From contig JAHJLI010000008.1 of NCBI GenBank assembly GCA_018821785.1, positions 16,500 to 80,499 of the forward strand: a stretch of 64,000 nt of DNA. Reading direction: 5' to 3'. The translations under genes were made by a program, and so were the position numbers. The notes below the pieces were generated by a model. It ran no database searches. It was not told where the DNA came from and worked only from the letters and a program-made list of their open reading frames with translations. Each line of letters starts with the position of its first letter. Position 1 is the first letter of the stretch. The stretch is from Pseudomonadota bacterium (GTDB taxonomy: Bacteria > Desulfobacterota > Desulfobulbia > Desulfobulbales > Desulfocapsaceae). Positions 30,438-40,982 of the stretch are shown here, one piece after another.

Positions 30438-30836
30438 CTATTGCAGCTTTTCAACCTCCGTTCGGATTTCTCCATCCATGCTTACCGCCTTACCACTCCG
30501 GTCGGAAATGACAAAGGTGATGAGCGCATCGGCAGCCACTTCTCTGCTTTCCTTCAGGAGGATTTCTTGCTTAAGCACAACACTTCTATTACCGATTTTT
30601 TCAAGTTTTGTGGTGACAAGCACGGTTTCGCCAACCGGCACAGCCCTGCGATAATTAACATTGATATTGACCACGAGGAAGATAAGTCCTTTTTCCGCCC
30701 ACTTGCGAAGATCTATTTTCGACTCGAATTGCGCCCATCGATCTTCTTCAAAAAACTCAAGGTATCTGGCATTATTCACATGGCCATAAAAATCGGCATG
30801 ATAGCCACGGATCTTTATTTCAGTCAGGTGTTCCAT
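30438..30836 (-). CDS. Acyl-CoA thioesterase (hotdog, 4HBT-like)
   Basis: GYHADFYGHVNNARYLEFFEEDRW. Confidence 0.85.
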   Translation of the reverse strand: MEHLTEIKIRGYHADFYGHVNNARYLEFFEEDRWAQFESKIDLRKWAEKGLIFLVVNINVNYRRAVPVGETVLVTTKLEKIGNRSVVLKQEILLKESREVAADALITFVISDRSGKAVSMDGEIRTEVEKLQ

Positions 30837-30899
30837 CCGTTCATTTTCCTTTTGTTGTGTTACCGACTTTTATCGGAGGATGAGGCAAGAAAATCAGGC

Positions 30900-31220
30900 T
30901 CATTTGCCAAAACTGCGGAGGAAATCCTGCAGCGCCGTTGGGTTATTGGATTTAATGGTCCCAGTCATGAAATCTTTCATTCCCGGCCTATAGTTCTCCT
31001 GCCAGATCCGCAAAAAAAACTCCGGGCTGGTCTTGCAGACGCAGTCGGCGTTTTCGACCGCCTTGCCGTCCGTCACCCGGCAACTGTCACTACTCAACTC
31101 AACGGTCTTCTTGATATCACCCAAAGAAAAATAAAAACTTTTCGGCTGTGAAAGGGCTTTTGGCACAAAGGACTGCGACAGCGTCGCGAAAATTTCTTCT
31201 ATCATAAAACCACCCAACAC
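30900..31220 (-). CDS. SCP2 sterol-binding domain protein
   Basis: [45 protein letters not shown]; small SCP2-like protein in a beta-oxidation operon. Confidence 0.7.
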   Translation of the reverse strand: MLGGFMIEEIFATLSQSFVPKALSQPKSFYFSLGDIKKTVELSSDSCRVTDGKAVENADCVCKTSPEFFLRIWQENYRPGMKDFMTGTIKSNNPTALQDFLRSFGK

Positions 31221-31224
31221 CCTG

Positions 31225-32142
31225 TTATAGGGATTTAATTTTCTCTGTGAGTAAGGGGACGAACTGTTTCAGATCAGCTACCACCAGAACGTCGGCAACA
31301 TCACCGATGGGGGCATCTTTATCGGTATTGATCGCCACGATGAACTCCGATTTTTTCATTCCGGCAAGGTGCTGGATGGCACCGGAAATGCCGCAGGCAA
31401 CGTAAAGCTTGGGGGTAACGGTCTGCCCTGTTGTACCAACCTGACGATTATGTTCTACCCATTCGGAATCGACAACGGGACGACTCGCTCCGTATTCTCC
31501 GCCCAAAGCCTTGGCGAGACCGGCGATCATCGCCACGTTCTCAGGCTTGCCGATACCTCGCCCGGCACTGACGATAACCTTCGCTTTGCCAAGATCTATT
31601 CCACCACTTGCCGCTTGCTCGTACCCGGTAAACTGGACCCGTCCACCGCCGGTAACAACGATTTTTTCTACAACTGGAGTACCGCTCGGCTCGTCGCTCA
31701 AACCAAAGGCCCCAGCCTGTAAGGTCACCACCGTCTTGGCGGTTTTGGCCTTCACATCACGACGCAATTTGGAGTTGCAGACAGGTACCACAGGCACCCC
31801 GTCGACCACGTCTACCACCTCGGAAACCTGGGCAGCTTTTAAGGTACAGGCGATGCGTGGAGCCAGATCCCACCCGTAGGAAGAATGACAAAAAGCCACC
31901 ATATCCGGATTCTCCTTGGCAATAAGGTCGAGAACCAGTTGCTTATGGACATCTGGGTTGTACTCGCCGACAGTTTTGCCGTCAGCCAGATAGAGTTTAC
32001 CATCATATTTCGGCAAAACACTCTCATCACCGACCAAAAACATCACACTCTCGGCGTTCATCTTGGCTGCGAAAGCTATCAATTCATACGTTCCACCAAG
32101 AACCTTGCCTTCCCTGCTTTCCGCAATAAGTAAAATCTTCAT
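31225..32142 (-). CDS. etfA: Electron transfer flavoprotein subunit alpha
   Basis: [74 protein letters not shown]. Confidence 0.95.
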   Translation of the reverse strand: MKILLIAESREGKVLGGTYELIAFAAKMNAESVMFLVGDESVLPKYDGKLYLADGKTVGEYNPDVHKQLVLDLIAKENPDMVAFCHSSYGWDLAPRIACTLKAAQVSEVVDVVDGVPVVPVCNSKLRRDVKAKTAKTVVTLQAGAFGLSDEPSGTPVVEKIVVTGGGRVQFTGYEQAASGGIDLGKAKVIVSAGRGIGKPENVAMIAGLAKALGGEYGASRPVVDSEWVEHNRQVGTTGQTVTPKLYVACGISGAIQHLAGMKKSEFIVAINTDKDAPIGDVADVLVVADLKQFVPLLTEKIKSL

Positions 32143-32154
32143 TTTTATCTCCTC

Positions 32155-32928
32155 CTATGCCAAAACAGCAGTTTTTTCTTTCAAGATTTGGATCAATTTA
32201 TCAGCCATCTCGGCAATATCGCCTTCGAGAACCAAACCACCGCCTTTCTTTTCGGGAAAATATATCCTGGCCGTTTCCTGACGGGAATCAACCTTCAGCA
32301 ACTCCTGCACCGGTATGGACAGCAATTCTTTCTTCTTGGCCTTCATGATATTCGGCAGGGTGGGATAGCGAGGGGTATTCATGCCGAGTTGACAGGTAAT
32401 AACGACCGGAGCCTGGACCTTGACACAGGCCTTGATTCCACCCTCAAGCTCGCGTTTAGCCTCAACCGTGCCACCTTCATAGGCAAAATGGACGACGGTG
32501 GAAACACTCGGCAGACCAAGCATCTCGGCTACCAGGACACCAACCTGCGCGCTGCCACGATCCTGGGATTGCATGCCGGTGAAAATCAGATCGAAGTTTT
32601 TGTCCTTGGCATATTCAGCGATGATGCCGGCGATCTCGAACGGCTCCTTGCCGGATGCATTGTCGTCGGCGATATGGGCACCACGGTCGCAGCCCATGGC
32701 CAGTGCTTTCTTCATGGTTTCCTTGACCTGATCGGAGCCTATGCACAGAACCGTCAAATCTGCGTCCTTGACCTGCTCTTTCAGCTGTACCGACTGTTCA
32801 ACCGCATATTCGTCATATTCATTCATCCGCCAGGCCAGATCTGTCTTTGCGTACCAGGTACCGCCTGCGTCAACCTTAAATTTTGATTCCATATCGGGAA
32901 CCTGCTTTATACAAACAAGAATTTTCAT
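32155..32928 (-). CDS. etfB: Electron transfer flavoprotein subunit beta
   Basis: MKILVCIKQVPDME..., FDLIFTGMQSQDRGSAQVGVLVAEMLGLPSVS, PRYPTLPNIMKAKKKEL. Confidence 0.95.
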   Translation of the reverse strand: MKILVCIKQVPDMESKFKVDAGGTWYAKTDLAWRMNEYDEYAVEQSVQLKEQVKDADLTVLCIGSDQVKETMKKALAMGCDRGAHIADDNASGKEPFEIAGIIAEYAKDKNFDLIFTGMQSQDRGSAQVGVLVAEMLGLPSVSTVVHFAYEGGTVEAKRELEGGIKACVKVQAPVVITCQLGMNTPRYPTLPNIMKAKKKELLSIPVQELLKVDSRQETARIYFPEKKGGGLVLEGDIAEMADKLIQILKEKTAVLA

Positions 32929-32980
32929 ACTCTCCCTCCAGTTGTTATCTATTTACCTTGAACGTTTTGATAGTATTCGA

Positions 32981-34963
32981 TCAATGGATACGTTCCGCTA
33001 AAATCTCGGCGATGTCTTTCGGCCGGAGGGTCTCCTCGACCCCGGCACCCTTTACGCCGTCTTCAAACATGGTCAAACAGAACGGGCAGTTGGACAGTAG
33101 GGTCGAGGCACCGGTATCGGCTGCCATTTTTACCCTGACGATATTGATCCTCTCGCCTATCTTCTCCTCGGCGAGGATACGGCCGCCACCGGCGCTGCAG
33201 CAAAATGCCTCGGCGCGATTCTTCTCCATCTCCACCAAATGGCCGCCGGCTGCAGCAATGAGCTTTCTCGGTGCCTCGTAGATATCGTTATGACGTCCCA
33301 GATAGCAGGAATCATGGTAGGTGCAGGACAGATCAGCGGCATCTATTTTGAGTTTGCCGTCGGCAATGAGTTGCAAAAGGAACACAGTGTAGGATTCAAC
33401 CGCCACATCAAGACCGAGATCATGATAATCTTTGGCCAGGGTATTATAGCAGTGCGGACAGGTGGTGACTATTTTCTTCACTCCGTATGCCTTGATTTGT
33501 TCGATATTTTCAACAGCCAGGCTCTGATACAAGTATTCATTCCCCATTTTACGCATCGGCTCGCCGCAACATTTTTCTTCCTTGCCGAGGATGCCGACCT
33601 TTACACCCGCTGCCTGGCAAAGTTTCACAAAACTCTTGGCCACAGCAATATTCCGCTTATCAAAAGAGCCGTAACAGCCGACAAAAAAGAGCACATCGAC
33701 CTCGGCATCTTCGGCTAAGGGTTTAATGCCCAGACTTTGCGCCCAGTCGCCTCTTTCGGCATAGCCAATACCAAGGGGATTGCCGTTGACCTCGGTCGCT
33801 TCCATCGCCGTCATCACTTCTTCACCCGGGAACTCCCCTTCCATCAACACCATGGAGCGCCGCAGTTCAACAATCTTGCCGACATGCTCGATGGCTGCCG
33901 GACAAATCTCCTGGCAGGCCCTACAGGTGGTGCAAGACCACAGAACATCCTTGCCGATAACGTCTATCAGGTTGGCCTCAGGATTGTTAAAGGCGACCTC
34001 TCCCAGCTGATTAACGACTTTCATAGGTGACAGCGGCTTGCCGGTGACAAATGCCGGACAACGGTCCTGGCAACGCTTGCAGAGGGTGCAGGCATCGGCG
34101 TCAAAGATATCCTTCCAGGTCATCTCTTTGATGCTTGTTGCCCCAAAGGTTTCCGACTCTTCGTTTTCCAGATCAAGATTGATGAGTTTGCCCTTCGGCC
34201 CAAGGTCGGAAAAGAAATAGTTGCTGCTGGTGGTGAGAATATGACGGAATTTGGTGAGCGGAATGAGAATGAAAAAGCCCATCACCAGGAGGAGATGAAA
34301 CCACCAGGTGAGCTTATGCAGGAGGAGCAACCCGCTCTCGCCGATGCCACCGAGGATTTTGGCCACCACCAGTCCGACCGGGGACCAGATGGCAAGGGGT
34401 GTGCCCATTTCCGTCACCGCCATCCGCGAACCCTCGATAATAAAGCCAGTAATGAGGATGGTGAACATAAGGCCGTGCATAATCGCATCGTCTCTTTTTG
34501 TCTCAAGACCTTCCGGGGCAAAAAAATAGCGGCGCACCAGGAGGCCGCCGAGCATTATGATACAGACCAGACCGGCAACATCGAGGACTATGGAAAACAG
34601 TTTATAAAAAGTGCCTTTCAGAAATTTCACATTGAAGAGCAGATCGGTAAAATCGGCCTGAATGACGATGAGAGTCGTTCCGATGACAAGGAGCCCAAAG
34701 CCCCAGAAAAACAGACCATGGAGAAGCCCAGGCCACATCACCCTGGTCACTTTTTTTTGCAGCAGGACGTTCTCGATCATGATGGCGATGCGTCTGCCTA
34801 CCTGATCGGTTCGGTTGAGCGGCAGCCCCTGCTTGTACAGAGGAATCCTCTGCAAGGCTCCCCGTACCAACAACCCGATGGCGATCGCTGCCAAGAGATA
34901 CATGGGCACCAAAGTCAACGCGCCATGACCGACATTCCAATAAATTTCTCGGGTAAATTCCAT
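32981..34963 (-). CDS. Membrane heterodisulfide-reductase-related Fe-S oxidoreductase (predicted Etf:quinone oxidoreductase)
   Basis: N-terminal TMs, CTLCKRCQDRCPAF and CTTCRACQEICPA, two cysteine-rich CCG domains; adjacent to etfBA. Confidence 0.88.
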   Translation of the reverse strand: MEFTREIYWNVGHGALTLVPMYLLAAIAIGLLVRGALQRIPLYKQGLPLNRTDQVGRRIAIMIENVLLQKKVTRVMWPGLLHGLFFWGFGLLVIGTTLIVIQADFTDLLFNVKFLKGTFYKLFSIVLDVAGLVCIIMLGGLLVRRYFFAPEGLETKRDDAIMHGLMFTILITGFIIEGSRMAVTEMGTPLAIWSPVGLVVAKILGGIGESGLLLLHKLTWWFHLLLVMGFFILIPLTKFRHILTTSSNYFFSDLGPKGKLINLDLENEESETFGATSIKEMTWKDIFDADACTLCKRCQDRCPAFVTGKPLSPMKVVNQLGEVAFNNPEANLIDVIGKDVLWSCTTCRACQEICPAAIEHVGKIVELRRSMVLMEGEFPGEEVMTAMEATEVNGNPLGIGYAERGDWAQSLGIKPLAEDAEVDVLFFVGCYGSFDKRNIAVAKSFVKLCQAAGVKVGILGKEEKCCGEPMRKMGNEYLYQSLAVENIEQIKAYGVKKIVTTCPHCYNTLAKDYHDLGLDVAVESYTVFLLQLIADGKLKIDAADLSCTYHDSCYLGRHNDIYEAPRKLIAAAGGHLVEMEKNRAEAFCCSAGGGRILAEEKIGERINIVRVKMAADTGASTLLSNCPFCLTMFEDGVKGAGVEETLRPKDIAEILAERIH

Positions 34964-35000
34964 GGTCTTCTCCAGTAGCTGTAACTATTCCTTGATTGTG

Positions 35001-35076
35001 CTCACCCCGATGAACAGGGATAAGTACCTTAACGAAATTCGTATATAAAAAACAAGAAACGAATTTGTTAAGGTAC
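35001..35076 (-). repeat. Intergenic stem-loop repeat, copy C
   Basis: Reverse complement GTACCTTAACAAATTCGTTTCTTGTTTTTTATATACGAATTTCGTTAAGGTACTTATCCCTGTTCATCGGGGTGAG. Confidence 0.85.
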
Positions 35077-35085
35077 AAAATACTA

Positions 35086-36231
35086 TTATCGAGTCAGCGC
35101 ACTGCCGATGACCATGCGCTGAACCTCGCTGGTACCTTCATAGATTTCAGTAATTTTAGCGTCGCGCATCATCCGTTCAACCGGGAATTCCCTGGTATAG
35201 CCGTAGCCACCAAGGATCTGCACCGCCTGAGTCGAAACCCGCATGGCCGTTTCGCTCGCCATGAGCTTGGCCATCGCCGATTCCCTTGAATAGGAAAGAC
35301 CATGACTGGCCCGGTAGGCAGACTGATACACTAAGAGTCTCGCTGCTTCTATCTGGGTTGCCATATCGGCGAGTTGAAACTGTATCCCCTGAAAACGGCA
35401 GATCGGTGAATCGAATTGCTTGCGTTCCTTGGCATACCCGACGGCGACATCAAGTGCGCCCTGGGCTATCCCCAATGCCTGGGAAGCGATGCCGATGCGC
35501 CCACCATCAAGAGTTTTCATTGCCACCTTGAAACCCTCTCCCTCGCTACCTAACAGATTGTCAGCTTCGATGCGGCAATCCTGAAAAACCAGCTCCATGG
35601 TTGGTGAGGAGCGAATACCCATTTTCTGCTCTTTCTTGCCAAAGGAGAAACCAGGAGCGCCCTTTTCAACAATAAAGGCGCTGATTCCGTGATGTTTCTC
35701 GGCCGTCTTGTCGGTCCTGGCAAAAACAATATATATTTCCGCCTCACCGGCATTAGTTATAAAAATCTTCGTGCCGTTCAAGAGCCAATGGTCGCCCTCT
35801 TTGATCGCAGTGGTTTTAGTGCCGCCGGCGTCCGTCCCGGCCGATGGTTCGGTGAGGCCGAAGGCCCCCATTTTCCGCCCTTCGGCCAGAGGCATGAGAA
35901 ATGTTTGCTTTTGCGTTTCGCTGCCGAAAAGGTAGATGGGGTTGGACCCGAGCGACAGATGGGCCGACAGCGTCACCCCTGTCGAGGCACAGACCCGCGA
36001 CAACTCCTCCACGGCAATGGCATAGCTGATATAATCGGCTCCGGCGCCACCGTACTCCTCAGGAAAGACGATTCCGGTCAGGCCCAATTCCGCCAACCGA
36101 CCAAACATCAGAGGTCGATCAAACCGCTCTTCTTCATCCCGCTCCCTTGCCGACGGCGCGACCTCGTTTTCGGCAAACTCGCGAACCATGTCACGAAGAA
36201 GATTTTGTTCTTCAGTATGTTCAAAAATCAT
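35086..36231 (-). CDS. Acyl-CoA dehydrogenase
   Basis: [57 protein letters not shown]; start [12 protein letters not shown]. Confidence 0.93.
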   Translation of the reverse strand: MIFEHTEEQNLLRDMVREFAENEVAPSARERDEEERFDRPLMFGRLAELGLTGIVFPEEYGGAGADYISYAIAVEELSRVCASTGVTLSAHLSLGSNPIYLFGSETQKQTFLMPLAEGRKMGAFGLTEPSAGTDAGGTKTTAIKEGDHWLLNGTKIFITNAGEAEIYIVFARTDKTAEKHHGISAFIVEKGAPGFSFGKKEQKMGIRSSPTMELVFQDCRIEADNLLGSEGEGFKVAMKTLDGGRIGIASQALGIAQGALDVAVGYAKERKQFDSPICRFQGIQFQLADMATQIEAARLLVYQSAYRASHGLSYSRESAMAKLMASETAMRVSTQAVQILGGYGYTREFPVERMMRDAKITEIYEGTSEVQRMVIGSALTR

Positions 36232-36308
36232 ATTATTATCTCCCGTCGCAGGTGAAACAGGGTTAAAACGCACAAAATAAATTTCTTTACCTCTCTTTAT
36301 AAAATGTG

Positions 36309-36452
36309 TTTACGTAAAGGTCAAGATTTTTTCTCAAACTTTTTAAAGCTGCACGCAAAGGTAGATAAAACATGCTACTATCCTGTTTTTTTTATTTGAC
36401 AGGTGAATCGCTCGCATGCTACCTTTGGCGAAAGTTATTACGTAAAGGTAAA
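36309..36452. promoter_or_regulatory. Two LiuR-like MerR operator candidates in the divergent acyl-CoA dehydrogenase/MerR region
   Basis: TTTACGTAAAGGTCAA (36309-36324) and ATTACGTAAAGGTAAA (36437-36452). Confidence 0.5.
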
Positions 36453-36589
36453 TGTGAAACCATCCGGTCATCTTCCGCCAAATATCTTTCAAAATCACTG
36501 AAAACATGCGGCCCAAGACATTGCAAGATACCTGCAACACAGCACGGCAAGGTCAGCCATAGCTGTTGTTGCTTCAAAGGAAAACCAGC

Positions 36590-36994
36590 ATGAGCAAAAC
36601 TGAAATCAAACCGGTACAAATCGGCGAACTGGCAAAAACCCTCGATATCACCACTCGGACAATCCGCTACTATGAAGAGATAGGTCTTATGGGTAAAACA
36701 GAAAGACTTGGCGGTGGTACCCGAACCTATTCGAAGGACGAAGTACTTCGCCTGAAGTTCATCCTTAAACTGAAAACCATGGGCATATCCCTGAAAGAAA
36801 TGAAGGATCTTTCCGATATTTTCGATATTCACGCCAATGACTTCACCAAAATCACCCCAAAACTTATAGAAATACTCGACAACCACATTGCCAGGGTTGA
36901 TGAAAAAATAGCCAGCCTGTCATCGCTCAGGAAAGATATCGTCGATTACCGGGTTCGCATGACCGAATTCCTCACCAACCATGACCGGGAGTGA
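36590..36994 (+). CDS. MerR family transcriptional regulator
   Basis: IGELAKTLDITTRTIRYYEEIGLMGKTERLGGGTRTYSKDEVLRLKFI. Confidence 0.92.
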   Translation: MSKTEIKPVQIGELAKTLDITTRTIRYYEEIGLMGKTERLGGGTRTYSKDEVLRLKFILKLKTMGISLKEMKDLSDIFDIHANDFTKITPKLIEILDNHIARVDEKIASLSSLRKDIVDYRVRMTEFLTNHDRE

Positions 36995-37220
36995 TCCTCC
37001 GAATTACCCCTTTGCCCCTTATGCTTCATGAAAAATCCGACCCAAAAAGAGAAGCGGCGAAGATGAATACCATCACAAGCTGCACCCGCTCCGATTACAC
37101 CCGCCGCCGAATAACTGCCACCGGGTGCAGACATTAAACAGCTCTGAAAGCCTATTATCACCACATTACCGCTACCTTGACCACAACTTTGTGAATCAGT
37201 CCGACGAGGCCAGCGGCAGG
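36995..37220 (-). pseudogene. Degenerate remnants of EamA transporter 3' end and YhcH 3' end
   Basis: Aligns by eye with 45831-45925 (EamA 3' end) and 46775-46830 (YhcH 3' end), e.g. CCTTGACCACAACTTTGTGAATCAGTCCGACGAG vs CCTTGACCACAACCTTGTGGATCAACCCGGACGAG. Confidence 0.65.
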
Positions 37221-37418
37221 ATCGGGTCGGCTGAGAAAGGAAAAGGCATTGGCAACGCCTTCATACAGGGCTGTATCTCTTTGTGATTTCTGCAAAATAT
37301 CTTAAATCATGGGTAATCCCTCCAATTTTATTTGCAGGCGCTGAAAAGGTAGACAGCTTTTTCTGCAGGAAACAACATCGCATTATTTTTAAGCCAATTC
37401 TTCCCTGCCCTCTCACAC

Positions 37419-37435
37419 TTGGAACACTTTATGCA
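37419..37435 (+). promoter_or_regulatory. Putative sigma54 promoter upstream of the response regulator
   Basis: TTGGAACACTTTATGCA; GG 37421 and GC 37433, 12-nt register. Confidence 0.45.
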
Positions 37436-37504
37436 GTCTCAATGGCAACAATTGAATAAGGGACAACACTATTCCTTGGCCAATAATAAAGGAGGAGCAA
37501 GACA

Positions 37505-37981
37505 ATGAGGGCAAATGCGCTGGTGGTAGATGACGAAGTAATCCTTTTGGATTTATTGGAAAATATTCTTGAACAAAATGGCTATGTGGTCACTAGGGCC
37601 ACTGATGGAGATCAGGCTATCAAAGTATTAAATGCTGAAAATTTTGATTTGGTTATCACCGATCTTCAGATGGGGCAAACAAGCGGTTTTGACGTTGTCC
37701 GGAAAGCGAAAGACACCAGCCACAAAACAATTGTTATGATGATTACGGGCTGTTACGAAGAATCATGCAAGAGTGATGCTTTTCATTTCGGCGCCGATTA
37801 TTTTTTGCAGAAACCATTTTCCATAAGTGACTTGCTTGAGCGGATACAAGTGCAAAAATTGAAAGGGGTCACCCCATCTGCATCTCCGTTAGAAACAATA
37901 CAAAAGGCAGAGGAAGTGTCAGAAATATTTCCAAAGTGTAAAGCAATCGCTTTCCCGGAGCAGCATTATAGAATGCTGTGA
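37505..37981 (+). CDS. Stand-alone response regulator (REC)
   Basis: ALVVDDEVILLDLLENILEQNGY, DLVITDLQMGQTSGFDVV, YFLQKPFSISDLLERI. Confidence 0.9.
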   Translation: MRANALVVDDEVILLDLLENILEQNGYVVTRATDGDQAIKVLNAENFDLVITDLQMGQTSGFDVVRKAKDTSHKTIVMMITGCYEESCKSDAFHFGADYFLQKPFSISDLLERIQVQKLKGVTPSASPLETIQKAEEVSEIFPKCKAIAFPEQHYRML

Positions 37982-38119
37982 GCTTGGTTCCTGCCTTCGA
38001 GATGTAGAGTGGATAATCATATAGTATAATATTTTCAACAACTGGAGTCGAACTGCTGGAGACCGAACTCGGACGACATCAAGATCATGCCGCCTACGGC
38101 TATATAGGCTTGATGGTCA

Positions 38120-38270
38120 TCGAACGATGCTTCCGTTGCCCGACAGTAACAGGATGAATACCAAATTCCTGGCCAATCTCGTTGATCTTCTTTAACCCAC
38201 GCAATGCCTCCAGCCCAACCTTCGCCTTAAACTCTGGAGTATGGAACTTCCTCTTCTTCGATTCGCTCAT
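38120..38270 (-). pseudogene. IS3-family transposase OrfA remnant
   Basis: Minus strand MSESKKRKFHTPEFKAKVGLEALRGLKKINEIGQEFGIHPVTVGQRK, then divergence and a stop. Confidence 0.6.
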
Positions 38271-38428
38271 CGCTTCTCGTTCTTTTTTGATTCCGCACAG
38301 CTTAAACTGCTGTCTGCAAACTGGCGTCCACTATAGTTCTCGCCATGACCCACATCCCCGCAACGATCTCCAGGAAAAGAGGGGATAAGCTGAACTGTTT
38401 TGTCTTGCTTGATGTAACACTTGCAAAA

Positions 38429-38463
38429 AAATGGCCGGACCACAACTCATGGTCCGGCCATTT
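38429..38463 (-). terminator. Intrinsic terminator downstream of the minus-strand USP
   Basis: 14-bp perfect stem AAATGGCCGGACCA/TGGTCCGGCCATTT, 7-nt loop; T-run on the minus strand. Confidence 0.8.
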
Positions 38464-38596
38464 CCGCCGACGGGCGTTATTTTTCTTTGGAACTCGCTGG
38501 TTCCGTAGCCCCAATAAACGGGACTTATATCTATTCTTTCCGGGGGGGGGAGGTGGGGTGGAATAAAAACTTACAGTTACTTTTTCGAGAAAATCA

Positions 38597-39049
38597 TCAG
38601 TTTTTCTGCTTTTTAAAGGGATTCATGATCAGTACCGGGCAATGCGCCCGTTTTAAAACACGTTCCGCCACACTGCCCAGGAGGATTTTCTCCAAACCTT
38701 TCGCACCGTGGGTAGAGATAATTATCAGATCTGCATCGGCAGTCTCAGCCAGTTCTACGATCTTTTCGACAGGCTCACCGTTTACCACCTGTCCGGTACA
38801 ACCTGGGCATTTTTCCTTGGTATCGTCAACAAGATTGGCCATTCTTTCCTTAGCTGAGAAATGCACCTTGTCCCGATACTCCGCGGCGAAGGGGGCGCCG
38901 ACCATGGCATCACCCGGATAGGCTTCGACAATATGGACAAAATGGATGGTTGCAGCCAACTTTTCCGCCATGTAGCTGGCGTAACCAACCAATTTGCTGG
39001 TATTTTTTGCAAAATCAACAGGAACAACAATTTTCTCAATTGTTTTCAT
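38597..39049 (-). CDS. Universal stress protein (UspA family)
   Basis: MKTIEKIVVPVDFAKNTSKLVGYASYMAEKL; ADLIIISTHGAKGLEKILLGSVAERVLKRAHCPVLIMN. Confidence 0.93.
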   Translation of the reverse strand: MKTIEKIVVPVDFAKNTSKLVGYASYMAEKLAATIHFVHIVEAYPGDAMVGAPFAAEYRDKVHFSAKERMANLVDDTKEKCPGCTGQVVNGEPVEKIVELAETADADLIIISTHGAKGLEKILLGSVAERVLKRAHCPVLIMNPFKKQKN

Positions 39050-39669
39050 ACGGCAACCTCCTTTTCAGTGGAAAAACCCTCGCTTGCCCATTCTAGCGTA
39101 TAGCAGCTCTTCCCCATTTTTGCCACTCTGCCCGTCGGCGTGGCGGTTATCATTTCTTTGAAAATGTAATTACCTGTTTCCGGCAAACTGCACTCTTGCC
39201 AACTCCCCCAAACGAATTCTATTCTTTTGATCCCTGACACTCTTTAACTATTGCACAATATGTGCCAAATCATCCTTCTCCTTAAAAAACATCGATCCCT
39301 TCGTTTTTTAAGAGATGAACACGCTTTCGACACCGCCAACCCCGCAGGAAAACCATATGAATGGAACGCTTTGTGCCAAACTATTTCTCGTCGGATCACT
39401 TCGAGCAAAGATCGTTCTGGCCATCACACGTTGAGTAACACTCGTGAAAATCAAGAGATCATAATGATATCACAGGAAGAAGGATGCAAATAAGAGTGAG
39501 GTTCTAAAAGCCTGAAGAGGTCCCGAGGAAAACTTGAGAACAACAGCTGCGGCAACGAAAAAAAGGGGTACGATGTGACCTGTGTCAGATATTTTTACAC
39601 CCTGTAAATATTTCTGTCGCCAGAACAACACATCTATAAGAATCTCCTTATCAGAACTGGGTGACAATA

Positions 39670-39795
39670 ATGCGAACGCAACAACCTTTCCACATTATGG
39701 TCACCGACATCAATTATAACGTCAGAGATCTCCTGAAAGTGAAATGCCCTCAGTCCTATTCTCAAAAGTACTGGTCGCCAGTTCCTGCAATTTGA
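39670..39795 (+). pseudogene. Truncated receiver-like gene remnant, paralogous to the 42196 gene
   Basis: MRTQQPFHIMVTDINYNVRDLLK... vs MRPPELFHIVVTDINHHIRDFLQ... at 42196; stops after about 40 codons. Confidence 0.6.
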
Positions 39796-39936
39796 CAATA
39801 TGGGTTTCTTCAACAGAATTCTTCATTATCTAGGAAAAACTGACGATGGGAACAATACTCAGACAGAAAAATGCTATTCGCAGCCTTCTGCTGATTGTGT
39901 CGTAATATATATTTTTCCTTTCCATGGTAGCCTCTG

Positions 39937-40545
39937 TCAGTTATCTAAGACCGAGCGCAGTTGAACGAGCAATTGCTCGGTTGGCAGCGCATCGCTGACA
40001 ATAAGATCTGCTAATATATTTCCGAGTTCCTGCTCAACACGGTCTTTGCACAAGTTATCGACAAACAGGATTGCCTTCTGCTCTGGAAAGCGGGCCAGAA
40101 GGTTGAGTGTTTTAATGGTATTCTTGCTGTAGGACTTATGAAAAATGATCACCCAATCAGGAGAAAAAGTGAGTATATTCAGGTCTGCGAATCTGCCGGC
40201 AGTTGAAGTCTCGACGAGAATGTTATAATGGCTGGCAAAAAATCTGCAGATTATGTCAACCTGGTCGCACTTATCCTGAAATACATACTCATCGTTGGCG
40301 ATGAATAGGATTTTTTTGGTTTTCGGTGGAAGGAGCAACGCGGAAACAGGCATACCGTTTCTGACCAGAAACCAAACAACCTCTGCTGCATCAACAAAAT
40401 CAGGTCCCGTCTTTCCCGGCTTCTGTATCTTATCAGCAATCCATTTTTTCACTTCTTGGCTGGAAGTACAGCATGCCCCTGCTATTTCATCAATCGACAG
40501 GAGTCGTTTCCCGTTTTTACTGCTGTGATACCATCCTCTAATCAT
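39937..40545 (-). CDS. HTH-like N-terminus plus receiver-like (REC-fold) C-terminus, unknown function
   Basis: LLSIDEIAGACCTSSQEVKKWIADKIQKPGKTGPDFVDAAEVVWFLVRNGMPVS then KILFIANDE...WVIIFHKSYSKNTIKTLNLLARFPEQKAILFVDN. Confidence 0.6.
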   Translation of the reverse strand: MIRGWYHSSKNGKRLLSIDEIAGACCTSSQEVKKWIADKIQKPGKTGPDFVDAAEVVWFLVRNGMPVSALLLPPKTKKILFIANDEYVFQDKCDQVDIICRFFASHYNILVETSTAGRFADLNILTFSPDWVIIFHKSYSKNTIKTLNLLARFPEQKAILFVDNLCKDRVEQELGNILADLIVSDALPTEQLLVQLRSVLDN

Positions 40546-40607
40546 GATTCGTTTCCGCGCTGAGGCCTGATGTGTCAATTGCACCATTGAACTCTTACCA
40601 GGAGATA

Positions 40608-40623
40608 CGCAACCGCCGTGCCA
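40608..40623 (-). promoter_or_regulatory. Sigma54 promoter, near-perfect -24/-12, upstream of the 40545 gene
   Basis: Minus strand TGGCACGGCGGTTGCG matches TGGCACGNNNNTTGC. Confidence 0.7.
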
Positions 40624-40919
40624 CGACGACACCAGAAAATGTAAATAATATTTTCGACGTATAATCGCTGTATTACAAATCATGAAAGACAGTCTTCAAA
40701 CAACGGGACCAGATATTTTAAAATTACAGATGACCATAGCGTCCGAATCGTTAACACCATGTAAAGAGGACTGACACTCAACGAATCACCGACAATCATC
40801 CGTTACCGTCTTGGCCAGATGGCGGTGCTGAAAAAATCTGCGAGTAACGCCGTGCAAACCTTTATATCCAGGGCACTCTGCAATTCCTGCAGGGAAATCA
40901 CCTCAATGAAAACGATCTA

Positions 40920-40935
40920 TGGCATGTTAGTTGCG
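40920..40935 (+). promoter_or_regulatory. Sigma54 promoter upstream of the cytidylate kinase-like gene
   Basis: TGGCATGTTAGTTGCG, correct GG/GC register. Confidence 0.6.
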
Positions 40936-40982
40936 ACAGGTAAACTTGATATCAGAGCCCTACTTCAAAGGAGGAGAACATT

